Positions 19,249 through 28,469 of a stretch of 64,000 bases of DNA are shown here, in pieces. The notes beneath the pieces are model-generated. The model did not search any database. It saw only the letters and a list, made by a program, of their open reading frames with translations, and was not told where the DNA came from. The position numbers and the translations under genes are program-made. Source of the stretch: an uncultured Collinsella sp. (GTDB taxonomy: Bacteria > Actinomycetota > Coriobacteriia > Coriobacteriales > Coriobacteriaceae); NCBI GenBank assembly GCA_900542165.1, contig UQMM01000007.1, forward strand, positions 1 to 64,000, read 5' to 3'. Positions within the stretch are counted from its first letter, which is position 1. Each line of letters starts with the position of its first letter.

Positions 19249-20430
19249 CTACAGCTGCTCGGCCGGACGCTCGGGCGAGCTAAAGCCCGAATCAAACGTG
19301 ACGACGCATGAGGCGTCGGGCCGGCGCTCGTGCACGATGCGCGTGACGAGCTCCAGCAGCTCCTCGTCGGATATGTCAAAGCCGTCGGGACGCACAAGGT
19401 CAAATGACACAAAGCCATCGTGTTCGTGAAGGTCGTGGATGGAAAGCGCGGGGTCGATCTGCGCTACGCCGCGCTTGACCCAGCCGCGCAGGTCGTCGCC
19501 GGTGGTGGCGATGGGGTCGCAGTGCAGCGTGATATCGATGCCCATCTGGCGCTTGATGTCGTGCTCGATGGTGTCCAAAATCTCGTGGTGCTCAAATGCG
19601 TCGCCCTCGCCGGGCATCTCCACGTGGGCGCTGGCAAACTGACGACCGGGGCCGTAGTCGTGCACCATGAGGTCGTGTGTGCCCAAGACCTGCGGATAGG
19701 ACATGATCTTGTCGCGGATTGCCTGGACGAGCTTGGGGTCGGGCGCTTGCCCCAGCAACGGGCTGATGGCGTCGCGCACTAGGCCCATGCCGCTGATGCA
19801 GATGAAGATGCCCACACCCAGGCCTGCCCAGCCATCGAGGTCAAAGCCGGTCGTCTGCGAAATAAGCGCCGCCACCAAGACCGAGCCCGAGGTGATGACG
19901 TCGTTTTTGGAGTCCTGTGCCGTGGCGATGAGCGTCTCCGAGTCGATGCGGTCGCCCAACGTGCGGTTGAACGCGGCCATCCAGAGCTTAACGAGCATGG
20001 ACAAGACGAGGGCGGCTAAGGAGAGCACCGAATATGCAGTGGGGGAAGGCTTGATGATTTTAGTGACCGACTCGAGGATCAGGTTGATGCCGACGGCGCA
20101 AACCAGGACGGCGACGAACAGGCCGGCTAGGTACTCATAGCGGCCGTGGCCATAGGGGTGGCCTTCGTCTGCCGGGCGGCTGGCAAGGCGGAACCCGAGT
20201 AGGCTCACGATGTTGCTCGAGGCATCGGAGAGGTTGTTGAAAGCGTCGGCGATGAGGGAGACGGAGCCGGCGAGCAGGCCCGCGATGCCCTTGGCCAGGC
20301 ACAGGGTGATGTTGAGGCCAATGCAGACGAGGCCTGCGGAAAAGCCCGCGTTGGTGCGGCAAGATGCATCGACCGGCTCGCTCTCGCTGCCGGGAACAAG
20401 CGTATGTACCAGCCGATTTACAAATAGCAT
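19249..20430 (-). CDS. Cation diffusion facilitator (CDF) family metal transporter
   Basis: 393 residues. Proton-coupled efflux of divalent metal ions (Zn, Mn, Fe or Co) across the cell membrane. The signature ITLCLAKGIAGLLAGSVSLIADAFNNLSD is seen, with the metal-site Asp in ADAFNNLSD, as is a second HPYGHGRYEYLAG motif. About six membrane segments precede a cytoplasmic domain (from about residue 215) with His/Asp residues typical of the CDF dimerisation domain. The start at 20430 is chosen because TGAGGA lies eight bases upstream; ATG at 20451 is possible. It is convergent with the membrane-protein gene to its left and divergent from the zinc-ribbon gene. Confidence 0.88.
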   Translation of the reverse strand: MLFVNRLVHTLVPGSESEPVDASCRTNAGFSAGLVCIGLNITLCLAKGIAGLLAGSVSLIADAFNNLSDASSNIVSLLGFRLASRPADEGHPYGHGRYEYLAGLFVAVLVCAVGINLILESVTKIIKPSPTAYSVLSLAALVLSMLVKLWMAAFNRTLGDRIDSETLIATAQDSKNDVITSGSVLVAALISQTTGFDLDGWAGLGVGIFICISGMGLVRDAISPLLGQAPDPKLVQAIRDKIMSYPQVLGTHDLMVHDYGPGRQFASAHVEMPGEGDAFEHHEILDTIEHDIKRQMGIDITLHCDPIATTGDDLRGWVKRGVAQIDPALSIHDLHEHDGFVSFDLVRPDGFDISDEELLELVTRIVHERRPDASCVVTFDSGFSSPERPAEQL

Positions 20431-20567
20431 AGCGGTCGTCCTCACAATCATGTTTAAGGGGATAGTGTAGCTCGCGCGGGGGCGCCGTGCACCGATGCTC
20501 AGAAAATGCAGCAATAGTCTGCCGGTGCTAACGAGCGAGCCTTCTCGTCTGCCTGGGTGGTCCATTT

Positions 20568-20580
20568 TGGGCCACATGGG
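20568..20580 (+). promoter_or_regulatory. Candidate shared upstream motif, copy 1
   Basis: TGGGCCACATGGG lies 69-81 bases before the zinc-ribbon gene start. A close match in the same orientation relative to the gene (ATGGGACACATGG) occurs upstream of both lipoprotein genes at 36443-36461 and 37409-37427. It may be an operator; inferred only from the repetition. Confidence 0.35.
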
Positions 20581-20648
20581 TATGGGCATGTGCCTGCTTG
20601 CTCGACATACTTAATGTCGACAGCCCCTGTGCAAAGGAGGACGTTTCC

Positions 20649-21986
20649 ATGGACGAGATGTTTGCCATTAAATGTCAAAACTGCGGCGGCCCTATGTACT
20701 CGCACCAGGCTAAGCGCAGCTTTGAGTGCGCCTATTGCGGCACGGTCGTTCCGTGGCAGGCTGATGCGGGGGAGCCCAAGAGCGCCCTGGGCATTCGCCA
20801 TACGCCGCTGACGGTGGTGGATGGACTGCTCAAGCTCACGCATGTGTCGCAACTCGAGCGCCCGGAGGACCCGGACTGGTATTTCTTCAATTCGCACTGG
20901 CGCAATCAGTCGGTCCTGGAACATCTGCTGTGGGAGGATCGCGGCACGGCGCAAGAGTTTCAAGAGGCCACGCATGTGAGCATTCCGTGCCCCTTCTGCG
21001 GAGCGTCCTTTGAGGGCGAGTCAACGCAGCGTGTGTTTGAGTGCCCGTCCTGCGGCAACAAGATCGGCATTGCCGACCTGCTCAAGCCGGGGACGTTTAG
21101 CAAGCGCCTGACCTTGGGCGTTGGTGCCGAGTACGTGCCTGAGCAGGGCATTCCCTGTGAAATCTCGCTGCAGCAGGCACGTGCCAACGCGCTGCAGCTG
21201 GTGCGCCAGTACCCCGACGCCTTTGCCGGGCACGACGTGGAAGATGCGATCCAAAACGACATGATGGTCTTCTATTTCCCTATGGCGCTGGCGGACCTGC
21301 GCATGATGGCGAGCTTCCCGGGCAAGGGCCTGAGCAAGGAGATCTTGGTGTACTACGAGGTGCTCGACTGGGCATACCCCAGGGCAAACTACCTGGACGT
21401 TCGCCTCATGGGCATTTTGGAGCCGTGGGACTTTGCCAAGGTTGGGCCGTTCGATCCCGCCATGCAGGAAGGCGACTTCCGCGTTGTCTCCGTCGATGCG
21501 TCTACCAAGGACCAGGTAGTCATTGATAAGTTGGCGCTCGACGTTGCGGGCAACGACGCCGAGGCTGTGCTGGGGCTCAATAAAAAGAGCATCCGCACCT
21601 GGGCGCGCAAGGCCCGCAAGCACAAGGACGGCCTAGTTATGGTGCCGGTGTACTTTGTCGATCGTCCGGCGACGGACAGCCGCGATGGCGAGCAGGTGCG
21701 CATTGCCGTAAACGGACAGACGGGCCGCGCGGCCGCGGTGGTGTTTAGTGACAAGCGCGAAACGCACGTCGTGGCGCCGCTCAATCCGAGCCTGCATCTG
21801 TCCGGTGAGAGCACCGTGCATGCCACGCCCATCGAGGTCAAATACGTTAAGTCGCCGTTTCTGTACCAGATCGTGCGCCGTGGAGGCGGCGAGCAACCGC
21901 GCCAGGTTGCAGCGGTTGCCGAGGGTTCCTACCGAGAAGAAAAGCCCAAACGCAAGGGCTTGCTCGCTGCGATCTTTGGGAAGTAG
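20649..21986 (+). CDS. Protein with two N-terminal zinc ribbons (TFIIB-like), function unknown
   Basis: 445 residues. The first zinc ribbon is CQNCGGPMYS...CAYCGTVVPW (residues 10-35) and the second CPFCGASF...CPSCGNKIG (about 115-140). The rest is mixed alpha/beta without membrane segments and contains a run of aromatic and acidic residues around VFYFPMALADL. The end is basic (KPKRKGLLAAIFGK). It resembles zinc-ribbon proteins annotated as TFIIB-type in Firmicutes and Actinobacteria, but no catalytic motif is visible. AGGAGG at 20635-20640 fixes the ATG at 20649. It is followed by a terminator at 22027-22064. Confidence 0.75.
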   Translation: MDEMFAIKCQNCGGPMYSHQAKRSFECAYCGTVVPWQADAGEPKSALGIRHTPLTVVDGLLKLTHVSQLERPEDPDWYFFNSHWRNQSVLEHLLWEDRGTAQEFQEATHVSIPCPFCGASFEGESTQRVFECPSCGNKIGIADLLKPGTFSKRLTLGVGAEYVPEQGIPCEISLQQARANALQLVRQYPDAFAGHDVEDAIQNDMMVFYFPMALADLRMMASFPGKGLSKEILVYYEVLDWAYPRANYLDVRLMGILEPWDFAKVGPFDPAMQEGDFRVVSVDASTKDQVVIDKLALDVAGNDAEAVLGLNKKSIRTWARKARKHKDGLVMVPVYFVDRPATDSRDGEQVRIAVNGQTGRAAAVVFSDKRETHVVAPLNPSLHLSGESTVHATPIEVKYVKSPFLYQIVRRGGGEQPRQVAAVAEGSYREEKPKRKGLLAAIFGK

Positions 21987-22026
21987 GGGCGGTGCCGGTT
22001 AGAGTCGTGATGCGATAGCCAGCGAC

Positions 22027-22064
22027 ACGGGGCAGCTCGCAGGAGTGCGGACTGCCCCGTTTTT
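22027..22064 (+). terminator. Rho-independent terminator of the zinc-ribbon gene
   Basis: Arms ACGGGGCAG and CTGCCCCGT followed by TTTT, 40 bases after the stop codon. The stretch 22065-22180 between it and the tracrRNA end shows nothing recognisable. Confidence 0.8.
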
Positions 22065-22180
22065 GTGTTGCGGGGAAGTGCTGGGCACTTCATTAAATGC
22101 CCCTGCTCGGAGCGTTGGCGCTGAACAACATTACGTTTGCCGATAGCTATTAAAAAGTGTCCGCTCGCGGTAGTAGTATC

Positions 22181-22310
22181 AAAAAAAGAGGGGTTCCAAA
22201 CGGAACCCCTCTGGCAAGTCAAATTGTCCCCTACGGGACGCCCTCCGAAGAAGGCATTTTTGGCATAGCCGTATTTTGACTCGCAGTGTCGATGTAACTG
22301 GTAATCGACA
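22181..22310 (-). ncRNA. tracrRNA of the type II-A CRISPR system
   Basis: Read on the minus strand. The anti-repeat at 22306-22283 is complementary to 24 bases of the CRISPR repeat with one mismatch at 22294. A bulge and then AAAA pairing with the repeat's leading GTTTT reproduce the lower stem, bulge and upper stem of crRNA-tracrRNA duplexes. Downstream on the RNA come a short GGC-UAU-GCC hairpin (nexus position), a stem closed by a UUCG tetraloop (22241-22256), a GUCCC/GGGAC stem (22226-22239) and a perfect 11-bp terminator hairpin (22187-22212) ending in a U-run. About 130 nt. The 5' end is estimated from the promoter at 22316-22345. Confidence 0.88.
22276..22305 (+). promoter_or_regulatory. 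Candidate cas operon promoter overlapping the tracrRNA anti-repeat
   Basis: TTGACT (22276-22281) and GGTAAT (22300-22305), spaced 18 bases, would give a 35-base leader before cas9. The -10 element lies inside the repeat-like anti-repeat DNA. Confidence 0.4.
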
Positions 22311-22315
22311 AGGCA

Positions 22316-22345
22316 ACTGTAGCACAGCGCGAAAGGGCTGGTCTA
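22316..22345 (-). promoter_or_regulatory. Candidate tracrRNA promoter
   Basis: On the minus strand, TAGACC (22345-22340) and TACAGT (22321-22316) are spaced by 18 bases, each 4 of 6 matches to the -35 and -10 consensus. It would start RNA near 22310, just before the anti-repeat. It overlaps the cas9 ribosome-binding region. Confidence 0.45.
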
Positions 22346-22346
22346 T

Positions 22347-25300
22347 ATGAATCTAAGAAACTACTCGGGTGAGTACAGTATCGGTCTAGACATGGGCACC
22401 AACTCCGTGGGTTGGGCGGTTACGGACGAGCATGGCAAGCTCCTGCATTTTAAGAAGCAGCCTACCTGGGGCAGTCGTCTGTTCGATGCCGCACAGCCGG
22501 CTTCTGAGGCTCGTGTCCATCGCGGTCAGCGTCGTCGCTATGTGCGGCGTCGTTGGCGCTTGGATCTACTGCAAAAACTGTTTGAGCCCGCAATGAACGA
22601 AGTTGATCCGGGCTTTTTCATGCGGCTCAACCAGTCGCGAACCATCGAAGGCGACCCGATCTTTACCAAGGACTTCACGAAGGCCGATTACTACGATCGT
22701 TTCCCGACCATCTATCATCTGCGCGCTTACCTTATGGGCACCGATGAGCAGGCAGATCTCCGCTTGGTGTACCTTGCGATTCATAACATCGTTAAGCATC
22801 GCGGTAACTTTTTGCGCCAGGGAGAGAAGCTGACGGCAAAGACAGCAAAGACATCTGATGCCCTTAAGAATCTCAATGGTGCTCTGAAGACATGGTGCGA
22901 ATCGAGGGAATATGAGTTCGTGAAACTTAATGAACTCTCTGTAGCGAAGATCTTGGCTGACGAGCAATCTTCTCGCTCGCAAAAGGCGAAAGATATTCAG
23001 GCTCTTGTAAAAGTAGACACTTTGGACGCTGCTGCGAATAAAAAGCTGGTGAAGGCTTTGTCGAACGCTGTCGTCGGTCTTCAGTGCGAGTTCAAAGATG
23101 TGTTTGGCGAGTTTGAGTGCGAGGCAACTAAGCTCGCGCTTTCTGACGACGAGAAACTCGAGACACTGCAAGCTGCGTGTCCCGACGATTGCGTCGAGCT
23201 TCTTGAGTCTGTCTGCGGGGTATATTCTGCTTATGTTTTGCAGGGGCTTTTGTCATATGCAGAAGGCCAAACTATTTCGATCAACATGATCAAGAAATAC
23301 GAGCAATACGCAGAAGACCTTGCTCTGCTTAAGCTCTTGGTCCGCGAATATGCTCCCGGCTCATATGAGTCTTTCTTCCGCGGCGCAACCTATCACGATT
23401 CGAATAGCGATGACCCCTCGCGCGACTACGATGCCTCTAAGGCGCAGGGCTACACAGCATATGACCTGCATAAATTGTCCTATGATGACTTCGCTAAATC
23501 CGTAAAGAAACTCTTTACGGGAACGGGCGCGGAGACGGATGAGCGCTATGTCGCCATGATGGATGCATTCGACAAGCAACGCTTTTTGCGCCGCCTTAAG
23601 ACGAGTGATAACGGTTCTATCTACTACCAGCTGCATCTCGAGGAGCTGCAGGCTATTCTGAAAAGCCAGGGCCGTTTTTATCCGTTCCTTAAGGATGAGG
23701 CTGCGAAGATCGAGAGTCTGGTCACGTTCCGAATCCCGTACTATGTGGGACCGCTGACGCCTAAAAATGCTGCCCAGGACAAACATGGCAAGCATCGATT
23801 CCAGTGGTCCGAGCGCAAGCCCGGTATGGAAGATGCGACGATCACGCCTTGGAACTGGGATACCGTGATCGATAAGAATAAGAGCGCCGAGAACTTTATC
23901 CTGCGCATGACAGGTGACTGCACGTATCTTGCTGGCGAGAAGGTGCTTCCCAAGCAGTCCCTGCTCTATGAGGAGTTCTGCGTTCTAAATGAACTCAATG
24001 GCGTTCGCTGGTCTGAAGATGGTGACGATTGGCAACGCTTGGATGCCGCGCAGCGTGAGGGCATTGTCCATGAGCTTTTCCATAAAAAGCGTCGCGTTAC
24101 CTACAAGATGATTGCCGACTGGCTTGTAAAAGAGGGCGACGCGACAAATCCGGTTGTCCGCGGCGGCCAGGGTGAGAGCGGTCTTGAATCGAAGATGGGC
24201 TCGTACATCTTCTTTGCCAAGGACATCTTTGGCGTGGACGAGTTGAGCCGCGCCGAGTATCCAGTTATCGAGAAGATCATTCTTTGGAACACGTTGTTCG
24301 AGGACCGCTCGATTCTTAAGGAAAAACTGCAGGATGAGTTCGGTCCCAGTGGCAACGGAATGCTTGATGCCGAGCAGATTAAGAAGATTTGCAAAAAGCG
24401 ACTGACCGGCTGGGGACGTCTGTCGGAGAAGTTCCTGACGGGTATTAGGATTGATACGCAAGCCGGTCGCTCTATGAGCATCATGGACGTGCTGCGAGAG
24501 GGAAACCCCAGTTCCGAGCGTCGCTTGGGCGAGACCATGGTGATGATGGAGATTCTCCACGACAACACGCTGGGCTTCCAGGAAAAAGCGGATGAACACA
24601 ATCGCAGGTACTACGCCGAGCATGAGAAGTCTCTAGGCGTAAATGAGCTCCCCGGATCTCCGGCGATTCGTCGCAGCCTGAATCAAGCGATTCGCATTGT
24701 TGACGAAATCGCAAAGATTGCGGGGCACGCGCCGGCTAACGTTTTTGTTGAGGTGACTCGCGACGAGGACGAAAAGAAAAAGGGCAAGCGGACTACGAAG
24801 CGCTGGGACGCCATCGAGGACGCTCTCAAGGCGTTTAAGGCCGAGGGCGGCGACCTGGCTGTTATGGACGATTTCATGGAGCTCAAGGCGGCAAACGTTG
24901 ATCTTGACGAGCGCCTGACTCTCTATTTAATGCAGAACGGAAAATGCCTGTATTCTGGCCGCTCTATCGACCTTAACAAGCTCATGGCGGGCTCAGGTGA
25001 GTACGAGGTCGACCATATCATTCCGCGTGCCTACATCAAGGATGACAGTCTGGAGAATAAGGCGCTGGTGTACCGCGAGGAGAACCAGCACAAGACCGAC
25101 CAGCTTTTGATCGATAAGGGTATTCGCTGGAAGATGGGCGAAACGTGGAAGCAACTGCACCAAGCGAAGCTCATTGGCGATAAAAAGTATCGCAACCTGC
25201 TGCGCCCTTCCATAAACGAGAACGCCATGAAGGGCTTTGTCGCGCGCCAACTCGTGGAGACGAGCCAGATGGTTAAGATGGCGCAGGCGTTGCTTGAGGC

Positions 25301-26537
25301 ACGTTATGCCGAAGAGGGAACTAAGATCGTTCCTGTTAAGGCGAGCGTATCGCACAACCTTCGTGAGGCGGCCGGCTTAGTCAAATGCCGCGAAGCCAAC
25401 GATTTCCATCATGCGCATGATGCCTATCTGGCATGCCGTTTGGGGCTGTTTATTCAGATGCGCCATCCCGGTATGTACGAGAACCCCATCGGCTACTCGC
25501 ATGTGATTAAGAAATACGTGCGCGAGCAGTCCGAGCTGTTTAAGAAAATCCATCGCATGCCTGGATCTGCCGGATTTGTCGTCAATAGCTTTATGACTGC
25601 GGGTTTTGACCCCGAGACGGGCGAGGTCTTTGACGATGCCTGGGCCGAGGACGACGAGGTCAAACGTTATAGGGGAAAGTATCTTCCGGACGGTTGGAAC
25701 GCAGCAGCGGAGGTCGAGGGCATTCGCCGCGCGCTCAACTATCGCCAGTGCTACATCTCGAGGATGCCTCAGGAGGATACGGGTGCATTCTGGAAGGCAA
25801 CGATTTACTCGCCGCGTGATCCCAAGATGGGCGCAAAGCTTGAGTTGTCGACCAAGCAGGGGCTCGACGCCAAGCAATACGGTGGTTTTTCGAGCCAGCA
25901 GTTTGCGTACTTCTTTATCTATGAGGCCAAAAAGAAGGGTAAGCCGGTGTTCCGGTTCTCTCAGGTTCCCGTGTGGCTTGCGGCGCGCATCGAGGGCGAC
26001 TCGGCAGCGCTTGACGAGTATGCGAGGGGACTTGCGGAGAAGGAGGGTTTGGAGTACGTCGGTATCACGAGGTCGAAGATCTACAAGAAACAGCTGATTG
26101 AGGTGGATGGCGAGAGGTTCTTTATTACGGGGAAAAAGGAGATGAGGAATGCTACGCAACTGGCTTTTTCAAATGAGCAAATGAAACTGCTCGCAGGAGA
26201 TGCGTGTAGCGAAGATGCTATCAAGCTTTTGGATATGTTTAATCCCGCAGCTTCTTCCGTCTCTGGCAGGCTGCTGCGTCAACTCAAAATTGAGGCGATT
26301 ATAGAAAAGTGCGCAACTATGGATGCGGAAGATGTTGTTGCAGTAGTCAAGCGCCTGCTTGCCTTGGTGAATGGAACAATGAATATGGTTGATTTGTCAC
26401 CGGCGGGCGGCTCAAAGTTTTCGGGTTGTATACAACCTAATTATTCAAAGTTGCTGAGCGATTCAAATGTGACGGTTTTCCTTATTGTCCAGTCCGTAAC
26501 AGGCATGTTCGAGAGAAGGACTCGTGTCGGGCTTTAG
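22347..26537 (+). CDS. cas9: Type II-A CRISPR-associated endonuclease Cas9
   Basis: 1396 residues. RNA-guided nuclease that cuts both strands of invading DNA using crRNA and tracrRNA. RuvC-I starts YSIGLDMGTNSVGWAV (Asp15). The Arg-rich bridge helix is at RVHRGQRRRYVRRRWR. RuvC-II contains NVFVEVTRDE (Glu802). The HNH domain has YEVDHIIPRAYIKDDSLENK (His890). RuvC-III has FHHAHDAYLACRLG (His1022, Asp1025). All catalytic residues are present and the length matches type II-A enzymes. The last 130 codons are visibly richer in A/T than the rest. The ribosome site is weak (AAAGGG). It heads a cas9-cas1-cas2-csn2 operon and overlaps cas1 by 14 bases. Confidence 0.97.
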   Translation: MNLRNYSGEYSIGLDMGTNSVGWAVTDEHGKLLHFKKQPTWGSRLFDAAQPASEARVHRGQRRRYVRRRWRLDLLQKLFEPAMNEVDPGFFMRLNQSRTIEGDPIFTKDFTKADYYDRFPTIYHLRAYLMGTDEQADLRLVYLAIHNIVKHRGNFLRQGEKLTAKTAKTSDALKNLNGALKTWCESREYEFVKLNELSVAKILADEQSSRSQKAKDIQALVKVDTLDAAANKKLVKALSNAVVGLQCEFKDVFGEFECEATKLALSDDEKLETLQAACPDDCVELLESVCGVYSAYVLQGLLSYAEGQTISINMIKKYEQYAEDLALLKLLVREYAPGSYESFFRGATYHDSNSDDPSRDYDASKAQGYTAYDLHKLSYDDFAKSVKKLFTGTGAETDERYVAMMDAFDKQRFLRRLKTSDNGSIYYQLHLEELQAILKSQGRFYPFLKDEAAKIESLVTFRIPYYVGPLTPKNAAQDKHGKHRFQWSERKPGMEDATITPWNWDTVIDKNKSAENFILRMTGDCTYLAGEKVLPKQSLLYEEFCVLNELNGVRWSEDGDDWQRLDAAQREGIVHELFHKKRRVTYKMIADWLVKEGDATNPVVRGGQGESGLESKMGSYIFFAKDIFGVDELSRAEYPVIEKIILWNTLFEDRSILKEKLQDEFGPSGNGMLDAEQIKKICKKRLTGWGRLSEKFLTGIRIDTQAGRSMSIMDVLREGNPSSERRLGETMVMMEILHDNTLGFQEKADEHNRRYYAEHEKSLGVNELPGSPAIRRSLNQAIRIVDEIAKIAGHAPANVFVEVTRDEDEKKKGKRTTKRWDAIEDALKAFKAEGGDLAVMDDFMELKAANVDLDERLTLYLMQNGKCLYSGRSIDLNKLMAGSGEYEVDHIIPRAYIKDDSLENKALVYREENQHKTDQLLIDKGIRWKMGETWKQLHQAKLIGDKKYRNLLRPSINENAMKGFVARQLVETSQMVKMAQALLEARYAEEGTKIVPVKASVSHNLREAAGLVKCREANDFHHAHDAYLACRLGLFIQMRHPGMYENPIGYSHVIKKYVREQSELFKKIHRMPGSAGFVVNSFMTAGFDPETGEVFDDAWAEDDEVKRYRGKYLPDGWNAAAEVEGIRRALNYRQCYISRMPQEDTGAFWKATIYSPRDPKMGAKLELSTKQGLDAKQYGGFSSQQFAYFFIYEAKKKGKPVFRFSQVPVWLAARIEGDSAALDEYARGLAEKEGLEYVGITRSKIYKKQLIEVDGERFFITGKKEMRNATQLAFSNEQMKLLAGDACSEDAIKLLDMFNPAASSVSGRLLRQLKIEAIIEKCATMDAEDVVAVVKRLLALVNGTMNMVDLSPAGGSKFSGCIQPNYSKLLSDSNVTVFLIVQSVTGMFERRTRVGL

Positions 26538-27405
26538 GAATATCGTCATTTCCAGCCCCTGCAAATTACAGTACAAGGGCGGCTACATGGTTGTCCGCCG
26601 CGAGGACGACACGGCGAAGGTCCACCTTTCGGAGATTTCGTCGGTCGTCCTCCAGACCAACCAGGTGTTCATAAGCGCTTATCTGCTCTCGGAGCTTGCC
26701 AAGGCAAAGGTCGCGTTTGTCGTCTCTGACGAGAAGCGCGACCCCATTGGGCAGTATTTACCGCTATATGGGGCTCATAACACCAGTAAGCGTATTGCAG
26801 AACAGCTTGAGTGGGGCGAACCAATCAAAAAGCGCGTATGGCAACGAATCGTGCGCGACAAAATCAAACATCAATCTGATGTGCTCCACGCCCGTGCGCG
26901 TGAGGAGCAGGGTGAGACGCTCAAGAGCATTGTTGCCGAGGTGCGCTCGGGTGATACAACAAATCGCGAGGGTCATGCCGCTCGACTGTATTTCAGCTCC
27001 CTGTTTGGTCCGTCCTTCTCAAGGGATGACGATACGCCTCTCAATGCTGCTCTCAATTACGGGTATGCGATCCTGCTGTCGAGCGTCAATCGCGAGATTG
27101 CGGCGCGCGGATATCTTACGCAGACGGGGATTTGCCATAGGAACGAGTATAACCAGTTCAACCTGAGCTGCGATTTCATGGAGCCTTTTAGACCTCTTGT
27201 TGACCGTATCGTGTTCGATAACTATGACGGCGAATTCTCCAAGGAAACAAAGCTGCTTTTGGTCGACATGCTTAACCAGGGAATCGCATATCGAGGCGGC
27301 ACGTATCGCGTGGGCTCTGTAATCTCTCTGTACGTTGCCGATTGCTTCAAGGCTCTTGACCGGAAGCTGTCGGTAGACGAAATCGAGTCGTTTGAGGTCG
27401 TATGA
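26524..27405 (+). CDS. cas1: CRISPR integrase Cas1 (type II)
   Basis: 293 residues. With Cas2 it inserts new spacers at the leader end of the array. The start is GTG 26524, inside the cas9 3' end. Catalytic metal ligands are visible at Glu149 (EGHAARLYF), His205 (GICHRNEYNQFNLSCDFMEP) and Glu220, the same positions as in well-studied type II-A Cas1 proteins. The N-terminal beta domain begins FRNIVISSPCKLQYKGGYMV. Its stop overlaps the cas2 start (ATGA). Confidence 0.97.
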   Translation: MSGFRNIVISSPCKLQYKGGYMVVRREDDTAKVHLSEISSVVLQTNQVFISAYLLSELAKAKVAFVVSDEKRDPIGQYLPLYGAHNTSKRIAEQLEWGEPIKKRVWQRIVRDKIKHQSDVLHARAREEQGETLKSIVAEVRSGDTTNREGHAARLYFSSLFGPSFSRDDDTPLNAALNYGYAILLSSVNREIAARGYLTQTGICHRNEYNQFNLSCDFMEPFRPLVDRIVFDNYDGEFSKETKLLLVDMLNQGIAYRGGTYRVGSVISLYVADCFKALDRKLSVDEIESFEVV

Positions 27406-27737
27406 GTGTCGGGGAAAGGATCAGATATATGAGGCTTGTCGTCTTCTTTGATTTGCCCGTCGATGCTCCTGCACAGAGAAAAGACTATCGAGTATTCCGT
27501 AAGTTTCTTCTTAAAGATGGCTATCTTATGCTCCAGGAGTCCGTGTATGCAAAGCTTGTTGTTAATGATGGGGCGGCGGGAAGCGCGGTGCAAAGACTCA
27601 GGAAGCATCGTCCGCCGTCCGGCCTCGTGCAGGTCCTTCGCGTGACTGAGTCTCAGTTTTCGACCATGGAGTACATAACGGGCAGTCGTGAGACCCATGA
27701 GGAGATAGATACGATGGAGGAGCTTCTGGTTTTATGA
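27402..27737 (+). CDS. cas2: CRISPR-associated protein Cas2
   Basis: 111 residues. Structural dimer core of the Cas1-Cas2 integrase. The ferredoxin-like start MRLVVFFDLPVDAPAQRKDY and the FRKFLLKDGYLMLQESVY block are typical of type II Cas2. ATG 27402 overlaps the cas1 stop; an internal ATG at 27429 is nearer the conserved region and could be the real start, giving 102 residues. Overlaps csn2 by four bases. Confidence 0.95.
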   Translation: MSVGERIRYMRLVVFFDLPVDAPAQRKDYRVFRKFLLKDGYLMLQESVYAKLVVNDGAAGSAVQRLRKHRPPSGLVQVLRVTESQFSTMEYITGSRETHEEIDTMEELLVL

Positions 27738-28414
27738 GGCTCGTATTTGCGGGACTTGAAAACTCGCTGGAGCTAACAGCAGGGGAGACATCGGTTTTGC
27801 AAGTCGAGAACTCAGCTCTGTTCGCGCGGATCGTAGCTTCTTTGCAAAACGAATTGGGGCGTCAGGCGATGGAGCCCTATTCCCTTTGGAAAGACGATGA
27901 GGAGATTAAGCCCAGCAGCGCTCTGATGATGGTTCCTGATGCACTGAATCTCCCATGGGATGACCGTGCGTTTATGGCCGCAATCACCAAAAAAGTTGAG
28001 CGCGAGTTTCTAGAAGACGAAGATTTGCGTATGCAGGTGGAACAGGCAGAACGTGCAATAAAAGTGCGTTTAGGCGGATTGAACCTTGGCTTTAATGCCG
28101 ATTTGGGGTTTGGTTTAGAATGGGATTTGAAGCGCTACCTCAAGTTTTTAGGATTTGGCGCAGCGCCTCAAGAAGACAAATCGTTCCTTGATAATCTGCT
28201 GAATTTTCTTTCATTTGCTCTTGACGCTGGCTGCAGAAAGACAATCGTGTTTGTAAATCTCAAAACTTTTTTGACGGAAAATGAGCTGCAAATGCTCTAT
28301 GACCACGTGTTTTTCCTTAAATTGAGCCTGCTGCTCCTAGAGAATAAAAAAGATACCATGTCTTACGGACACGAACATAAACTAATGGTTGACCTGCAGT
28401 TTTTAGAGCATTGA
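27734..28414 (+). CDS. csn2: CRISPR-associated protein Csn2
   Basis: 226 residues. Ring-forming double-strand DNA-end-binding protein needed for spacer acquisition in type II-A systems. It matches the Csn2 pattern: N-terminal beta region (FAGLENSLELTAGE), an acidic middle, and a long helical domain with LKRYLKFLGFG and CRKTIVFVNLKTFLTENEL. Its presence makes the locus II-A rather than II-C. Base composition is lower in GC than the flanking chromosome. The array leader starts directly after the stop. Confidence 0.93.
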   Translation: MRLVFAGLENSLELTAGETSVLQVENSALFARIVASLQNELGRQAMEPYSLWKDDEEIKPSSALMMVPDALNLPWDDRAFMAAITKKVEREFLEDEDLRMQVEQAERAIKVRLGGLNLGFNADLGFGLEWDLKRYLKFLGFGAAPQEDKSFLDNLLNFLSFALDAGCRKTIVFVNLKTFLTENELQMLYDHVFFLKLSLLLLENKKDTMSYGHEHKLMVDLQFLEH

Positions 28415-28469
28415 AAGAACTGACCGGTTAGATTGAACGTCTCGTTGCAGTAGGGAATTTGCTCCAATG
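28415..28469 (+). promoter_or_regulatory. CRISPR leader
   Basis: 55 bases between csn2 and the first repeat. Repeats are intact here and degenerate at the other end, marking this as the leader side. It contains a weak -35-like TTGAAC (28433-28438) without a clear -10. Its end GCTCCAA (28461-28467) is the reverse complement of TTGGAGC in the first repeat. Confidence 0.7.

Noticed and set aside
22347..26537. Possible inactive Cas9
   Set aside because: All four RuvC residues (Asp15, Glu802, His1022, Asp1025) and the HNH His890 are in place.
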